Below are positions 51,810 to 52,389 of a stretch of DNA of 52,389 nucleotides, piece by piece. Origin of the DNA: Nocardia shimofusensis NBRC 100134 (GTDB taxonomy: Bacteria > Actinomycetota > Actinomycetes > Mycobacteriales > Mycobacteriaceae); assembly GCF_001613125.1 (NCBI RefSeq), contig NZ_BDBT01000036.1, forward strand, positions 1 through 52,389, written 5' to 3'. The notes beneath the pieces were generated by a model that did no database searches, was not told the origin of the DNA, and was given only the letters and a program-made list of their open reading frames with translations. Position 1 is the stretch's first letter. Every line of letters begins with the position of its first letter. Position numbers and translations under genes: made by a program.

Positions 51810-52389
51810 ATGGACGGATACGACAGGGATCGCAGAAGCACTGACAACAACACGCGTGGAAGAGTTTTCGAGAACGGCGCGGACCTGTTTTTCCGAGACA
51901 GCGCAAATGGATATATCAAGCAGTCGGGGATACTGAATACTCACGCAGGCGCGGTTCGTTTCGATAAGTTCAAGAAGGCGGACGGCTGCATACGGTCGAT
52001 CGAAGAAAAGTCCGGTCGATTGGAGGGCAAGAAGGACGAGAAGCAGTTACACGCCGTGCGAGTCCTTCTCGAGAACAATGGGAACCACTATCACGTGCTA
52101 CGTTCGGTCGAGGGCGAACACGTGTCGAAAGAAGTTCGCGAACTGATCGAGGGACTTCAACGAGACTTCCCGAAACAGTTCACCCACCGGGTTGTATCGA
52201 GGGCTGAGGCTCGCGAGATATGGGCGCTCGGACTGCAACTGGAACGAGGTCAGCAACTCGAACTGCCGGGTGTCGGCAGGCAGGCACGGGAGCAGGTTCG
52301 GGAGCGCAAGGATCCTGGGCGACAGAAAGCGTTCACGAAGGCGCTCGCGGCGGGCAAGTCCCTGGCGAATCAGCGTGAGCAGCACCGCT
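51810..52389 (+). CDS. Putative PD-(D/E)XK-like protein, cut by the window edge
   Basis: The frame is open from ATG 51810 to the end (193 residues visible), with an in-frame stop at 51756 and no other start between. Residues 15-80 include VFENGADLFFRDSANGYIKQ, then VRFDKFKKADG and IRSIEEKSGRLEGKKDEKQL. The spacing of Asp and the ExK (EEKSG) with a following Gln fits a restriction-endonuclease fold core. Charged helices follow (RAEAREIWALGLQLERGQQ and LPGVGRQAREQVRERKD). It could be a DNase-type toxin or a mobile-element nuclease. The start has only a weak GGGGG upstream. This rests on one motif. Confidence 0.45.
   Translation, partial: MDGYDRDRRSTDNNTRGRVFENGADLFFRDSANGYIKQSGILNTHAGAVRFDKFKKADGCIRSIEEKSGRLEGKKDEKQLHAVRVLLENNGNHYHVLRSVEGEHVSKEVRELIEGLQRDFPKQFTHRVVSRAEAREIWALGLQLERGQQLELPGVGRQAREQVRERKDPGRQKAFTKALAAGKSLANQREQHR

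Overview
The window is about 52 kb of very high-GC actinobacterial chromosome. Almost every intact gene has G or C at third codon positions. Starts are often GTG or TTG, and neighbouring genes often overlap by 4 bases (GTGA or ATGA). The gene set points to a mycolic-acid actinomycete, most likely Nocardia or a close relative. It includes a Kgd-type 2-oxoglutarate enzyme, a PtpB-type phosphatase, a PE-like/PPE-like/EspG trio, a WbbL-like rhamnosyltransferase, paired FadE subunits and DeaD. The genus is an inference; no rRNA or other marker is present.

Layout. Positions 1-5 kb hold a Ser/Thr kinase that runs off the left edge, endonuclease IV, an HMG-CoA-lyase-like enzyme, a small membrane protein and a Pro/Thr-rich putative lipoprotein. 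Positions 5-10 kb hold a two-subunit acyl-CoA dehydrogenase operon that ends at a 26-bp palindrome, a secreted protein, a glycosyltransferase and an alpha/beta hydrolase. Positions 10.3-13.4 kb hold a translationally coupled type VII secretion substrate/chaperone trio. Its PPE-like member carries 17 tandem hexanucleotides encoding Gly-Thr. Positions 13.4-17.4 kb hold gamma-carbonic anhydrase, a phosphoribosyltransferase, a nitrilase-family amidase and DeaD. Positions 17.5-26 kb hold a large RecB-like/SF1-helicase protein with degraded motifs, a PLP-type amino-acid deaminase/aldolase with a TetR-style operator, a TetR-like protein without DNA-binding domain, PtpB, a truncated acyl-CoA ligase, an enoyl-CoA hydratase and a xi-class GST. 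Positions 27-37.7 kb hold an EcsC-like/ABC operon, a fused four-domain ABC exporter and kgd, closed by a strong hairpin.

From 37.7 kb to the right edge the DNA looks like an accessory region. Codon use is visibly less GC-biased, there are more small orphan genes and there are several broken genes. It contains VapBC, a lipoprotein and an orphan ORF, a LysE exporter with its divergent LysR regulator, a TerD protein, and a four-gene cluster with a probably frameshifted EspC-like type VII gene. It also contains two adjacent cytochrome P450s resembling the conservon CYP157-CYP154 pair, the first lacking ExxR. Next comes a repeated module of Zn-ribbon/HTH/TPR regulator plus small-molecule phosphotransferase. 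Copy one is intact. Copy two keeps the kinase but only scraps of regulators. The last two genes could be an immunity-like protein and a putative PD-(D/E)XK-like protein cut by the edge.

The strongest items for follow-up are: the regulator-phosphotransferase module with two inverted, nearly identical 15-bp sites in the divergent promoter; the PE/PPE/EspG trio with its repeat; the P450 pair; the motif-degraded nuclease-helicase; and the HTH-less TetR next to a TetR-type operator.
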